Assembly: GCA_031459615.1 (NCBI GenBank)
Contig: JAVKIE010000005.1
Location: 124,001-188,000 of the forward strand
Reading direction: 5' to 3'
Origin: Calidihabitans tengchongensis
GTDB lineage: Bacteria; Sysuimicrobiota; Sysuimicrobiia; Sysuimicrobiales; Kaftiobacteriaceae
Length of the DNA: 64,000 nucleotides
Under the pieces are notes generated by a model. It made no database searches. It had not been told where the DNA came from and worked only from the letters and a program-made list of their open reading frames with translations. Positions within the stretch are counted from its first letter, which is position 1, and each line of letters begins with the position of its first letter. Made by a program: the position numbers and the translations under genes. Of this stretch, positions 61,973-64,000 are shown in pieces.

Positions 61973-62371
61973 CTGGACAGGCGCGAGCGCATCCCTCCGG
62001 ATCTGCGGTATTCCCGCGAGCACGAGTGGGCGAGGGTGGAGAACGGGCGTGTCCGGGTGGGCATTACCCGGTACGCCGCCGACCGGCTCACCGATGTGGT
62101 GTACGTGGAGCTGCCGGCTCCCGGGACCCGGGTGTCGTTCATGCAGCCCTTCGGCGTGGTGGAGTCGGTCAAGGCCGCCTCCGACCTGTATGCTCCCGTC
62201 AGCGGCACGGTGGTCGAAGTCAACGCCGCCCTGCGGGAGCGGCCCGAGCTGGTCAACGCCGACCCCTACGGCGAGGGATGGATGATCGTCGTGGTCCCCG
62301 ACGACCCGGGTGAGCTGGACCGCCTCCTGAGCGCCGACGACTACGCCCGCCTGGTGGGCGAGGAGGGCTGA
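61973..62371 (+). CDS. gcvH: glycine cleavage system H protein, probable CUG start
   Basis: A 132-aa lipoyl carrier. The lipoylated Lys is in 'GVVESVKAASDLYAPVSG' (about residues 62-79). The conserved N-terminal 'DLRYSREHEWARVENGRV' lies upstream of the first ATG/GTG in this frame (GTG 62036). The only plausible start that keeps it is CTG 61973, placed 7 nt after a perfect AAGGAGG (61959-61965). GTG 62036 would delete the family's E-H-E-W block. Confidence 0.9.
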   Translation: MDRRERIPPDLRYSREHEWARVENGRVRVGITRYAADRLTDVVYVELPAPGTRVSFMQPFGVVESVKAASDLYAPVSGTVVEVNAALRERPELVNADPYGEGWMIVVVPDDPGELDRLLSADDYARLVGEEG

Positions 62372-62386
62372 TCGAGGAGGCGATCC

Positions 62387-63745
62387 ATGCCGCGTCGTCA
62401 GCACAAGTACATCCCCGCCACCGAGGCCGAGCGGGAGGAGATGCTCCGGGCGATCGGGGTCGCCTCGGTGGACGACCTGTTCGGTGACATTCCGCCCGCG
62501 GTGCGCCTGACGCGCCCCCTGGACCTGCCGGCGCCCCTCAGCGATCCGGAGCTGTGGGCGACGGTCCGGGCCCTCGCCGAGGAAAACCTGCACGCCGACC
62601 GGGTGGCGTGCTTTCTGGGCGCGGGCGCCTACGACCACTACATTCCCAGCGTGGTGTGGCATCTGGCCGGACGGGGTGAGTTCCTCACCGCGTACACGCC
62701 TTACCAGGCGGAGATCATGCAGGGGGAGCTCCAGGCGGCCTACGAGTACCAGACCCTGCTCTGCGAGCTCACCGGCATGGACGTGGCCAACGCCTCCATG
62801 TACGACGGGGCGTCGGCCACCGCCGAAGCGGCGGTGATGGCCCGGGACCTGACCCGCCGGGACCAGGTCGTGATCAGCCGGGCGGTGCACCCCGAATACC
62901 GCCAGGCCGTGCGCACCTACACCGAGCCCCTGGGGATCGAGGTGCGGGAGGTGCCCTGGCGGGATGGCGTGACGGACCTGGAGGCGGTGGCGGCCGCCTG
63001 CGGCGAGCGCACCGCGGCGGTCATCATCCAGCACCCCAACGTCTTCGGATGCCTGGAAGATGGCCCCGCCCTGGCAGAGGTGGCCCACCGACGGGGGGCG
63101 CTGCTGGTCTGCGCCGTGGCGGAGCCCATCTCCCTGGGCCTGCTGCGGCCTCCGGGGGCCTGGGGGGCCGACATCGTGGCCGGAGAGGGGCAGCCCCTGG
63201 GCAATCACCTGAACTTCGGGGGGCCGTACCTGGGGATGCTGGCGACGCGGCAGGAGTTCGTCCGCCGCATGCCCGGGCGCCTGGTGGGCGCCACCGTGGA
63301 CGCCGAGGGGCGGCGCGGGTTCGTGCTCACCCTGCAGACGCGGGAGCAGCACATCCGGAGGGAAAAGGCCACCAGCAACATCTGCACCAACGAGGCGCTG
63401 CTGGCGCTGGCGGCCGCCGTCTACATGGCCACCCTCGGGCCGCAGGGGATGCGGGCCGTGGCGGAGCTCAACCTCCACAAGGCGGCCTACGCCCGCGAGG
63501 TGGTGGGGCGGGTGCCCGGCTACCGGGTGGCGTTTCCCGCCCCGACGTTCAACGAGTTCGTGGTGCGCACTCCCCTGCCGCCCGAGGAGGTCAACCGCCG
63601 GCTGCTGGCCCACCGCATCCTCGGGGGCCTGCCCCTGGGCCGCTGGTACCCGGAGCTGGCCGACGGGTGGCTGCTGTGCGTCACCGAGCAGCGCACCCGG
63701 TCCGAGATCGATGCTCTGGCCGCCGCGCTGGAGGGGATCCGATGA
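62387..63745 (+). CDS. gcvPA: glycine dehydrogenase (decarboxylating) subunit 1
   Basis: A 452-aa P-protein alpha subunit. 'KYIPATEAEREEMLRAIGVA' at the N-terminus, 'AYTPYQAEIMQGELQAAYEY' and 'GQPLGNHLNFGGPYLGMLAT' are typical, as is 'GFVLTLQTREQHIRREKATS'. The split P-protein occurs in Bacillota, Thermus and many archaea. GAGGAGG precedes the ATG. The stop overlaps gcvPB (ATGA). Confidence 0.97.
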   Translation: MPRRQHKYIPATEAEREEMLRAIGVASVDDLFGDIPPAVRLTRPLDLPAPLSDPELWATVRALAEENLHADRVACFLGAGAYDHYIPSVVWHLAGRGEFLTAYTPYQAEIMQGELQAAYEYQTLLCELTGMDVANASMYDGASATAEAAVMARDLTRRDQVVISRAVHPEYRQAVRTYTEPLGIEVREVPWRDGVTDLEAVAAACGERTAAVIIQHPNVFGCLEDGPALAEVAHRRGALLVCAVAEPISLGLLRPPGAWGADIVAGEGQPLGNHLNFGGPYLGMLATRQEFVRRMPGRLVGATVDAEGRRGFVLTLQTREQHIRREKATSNICTNEALLALAAAVYMATLGPQGMRAVAELNLHKAAYAREVVGRVPGYRVAFPAPTFNEFVVRTPLPPEEVNRRLLAHRILGGLPLGRWYPELADGWLLCVTEQRTRSEIDALAAALEGIR

Positions 63746-64000
63746 GCGCCCGGGATCCGCGCCGGGACATGCCCCTGATCTTCGAGCTCAGTACCCCCGG
63801 CCGCCTGGGATGCGCGCTCCCCGATCCCGACGTGCCGGTGCGGCCGGTGGCGGAGAGGGTGCCGGCCCACCTGCTCCGGGAGACCCCCCCGGCCCTGCCG
63901 GAAGTCAGCGAGCTGGACGTGGTGCGCCACTACACCCGGCTGTCCCACCGCAACTTCAGCATTGACGAGGGGATGTACCCGCTGGGGTCGTGCACCATGA
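63742..64000 (+). CDS. gcvPB: glycine dehydrogenase (decarboxylating) subunit 2, 3'-truncated by window edge
   Basis: The first 86 codons of the P-protein beta subunit. 'PLIFELSTPGRLGCALPDPD' and 'HYTRLSHRNFSIDEGMYPLG' followed by S-C-T-M are diagnostic. The PLP-lysine region lies beyond the window. Confidence 0.95.
   Translation, partial: MSARDPRRDMPLIFELSTPGRLGCALPDPDVPVRPVAERVPAHLLRETPPALPEVSELDVVRHYTRLSHRNFSIDEGMYPLGSCTM

Overview
The window is a high-GC, gene-dense bacterial chromosome segment with two assembly gaps (98 N at 11788-11885, 97 N at 48749-48845). It has no tRNA or rRNA gene, CRISPR array, prophage or recognisable transposase. Its right half is a replication-origin region in the classic order gyrA-gyrB-remB-DUF721-recF-yaaA-dnaN-dnaA | rpmH-rnpA-yidD-yidC-khpB(jag)-rsmG-parA-parB. 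A tRNA-Trp type T-box leader, a split glycine decarboxylase (gcvPA/gcvPB), a RemB-like gene and a full Mrp antiporter suggest a deep-branching, GC-rich Terrabacteria lineage (high-GC Bacillota-like or a neighbouring candidate phylum). The sequence alone does not fix the phylum.

Layout. 1-10.7 kb: an MFS exporter, a YkuK-type protein, a membrane/spermidine-synthase fusion, serS, archease, a LysR regulator divergent from a selenocysteine-containing selD, an OGG1-type glycosylase coupled to a Nudix gene, and a Kef-type antiporter. 11-18.3 kb: a seven-gene Mrp (mnhABCDEFG) Na+/H+ antiporter operon and a DUF1646 transporter, so with Kef about 10 kb is devoted to monovalent cations. 18.4-18.5 kb: five copies of a GGGGACAGTCCCC palindrome. 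18.5-35.1 kb: an aromatic supercluster on the minus strand. aroE-aroC-aroKB-aroQ-aroH-aroA is followed by a promoter and a T-box leader with a UGG specifier, then aroF-tyrA-trpE-trpG-trpD-trpC-trpS-trpF-trpB-trpA-Nudix. All seven shikimate steps plus chorismate to tryptophan are encoded, with chorismate mutase and prephenate dehydrogenase for the tyrosine branch.

35-42.6 kb: small accessory genes (a phosphatase-family protein with Tyr at the catalytic His position, a metallopeptidase, a zinc ribbon, AlaX, a degenerate Nudix), a sugar ABC importer lacking its ATPase, a tandem GNAT and an M50 protease. 42.6-57.9 kb: the origin region. A GHKL-ATPase/winged-helix protein sits between dnaA and rpmH, DnaA-box-like sites flank dnaA on both sides, and a parS-like palindrome lies inside parB. 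58-64 kb: an HD protein, a group II decarboxylase, a phosphoribosyltransferase and the glycine cleavage operon gcvT-gcvH-gcvPA-gcvPB, cut off by the window end.

The most notable points are the UGA-encoded Sec in SelD with a downstream hairpin, the Trp T-box driving DAHP synthase, TyrA, the whole trp set and trpS, the GHKL-wHTH gene at the origin, and an apparent contig-overlap artefact that splits recF.
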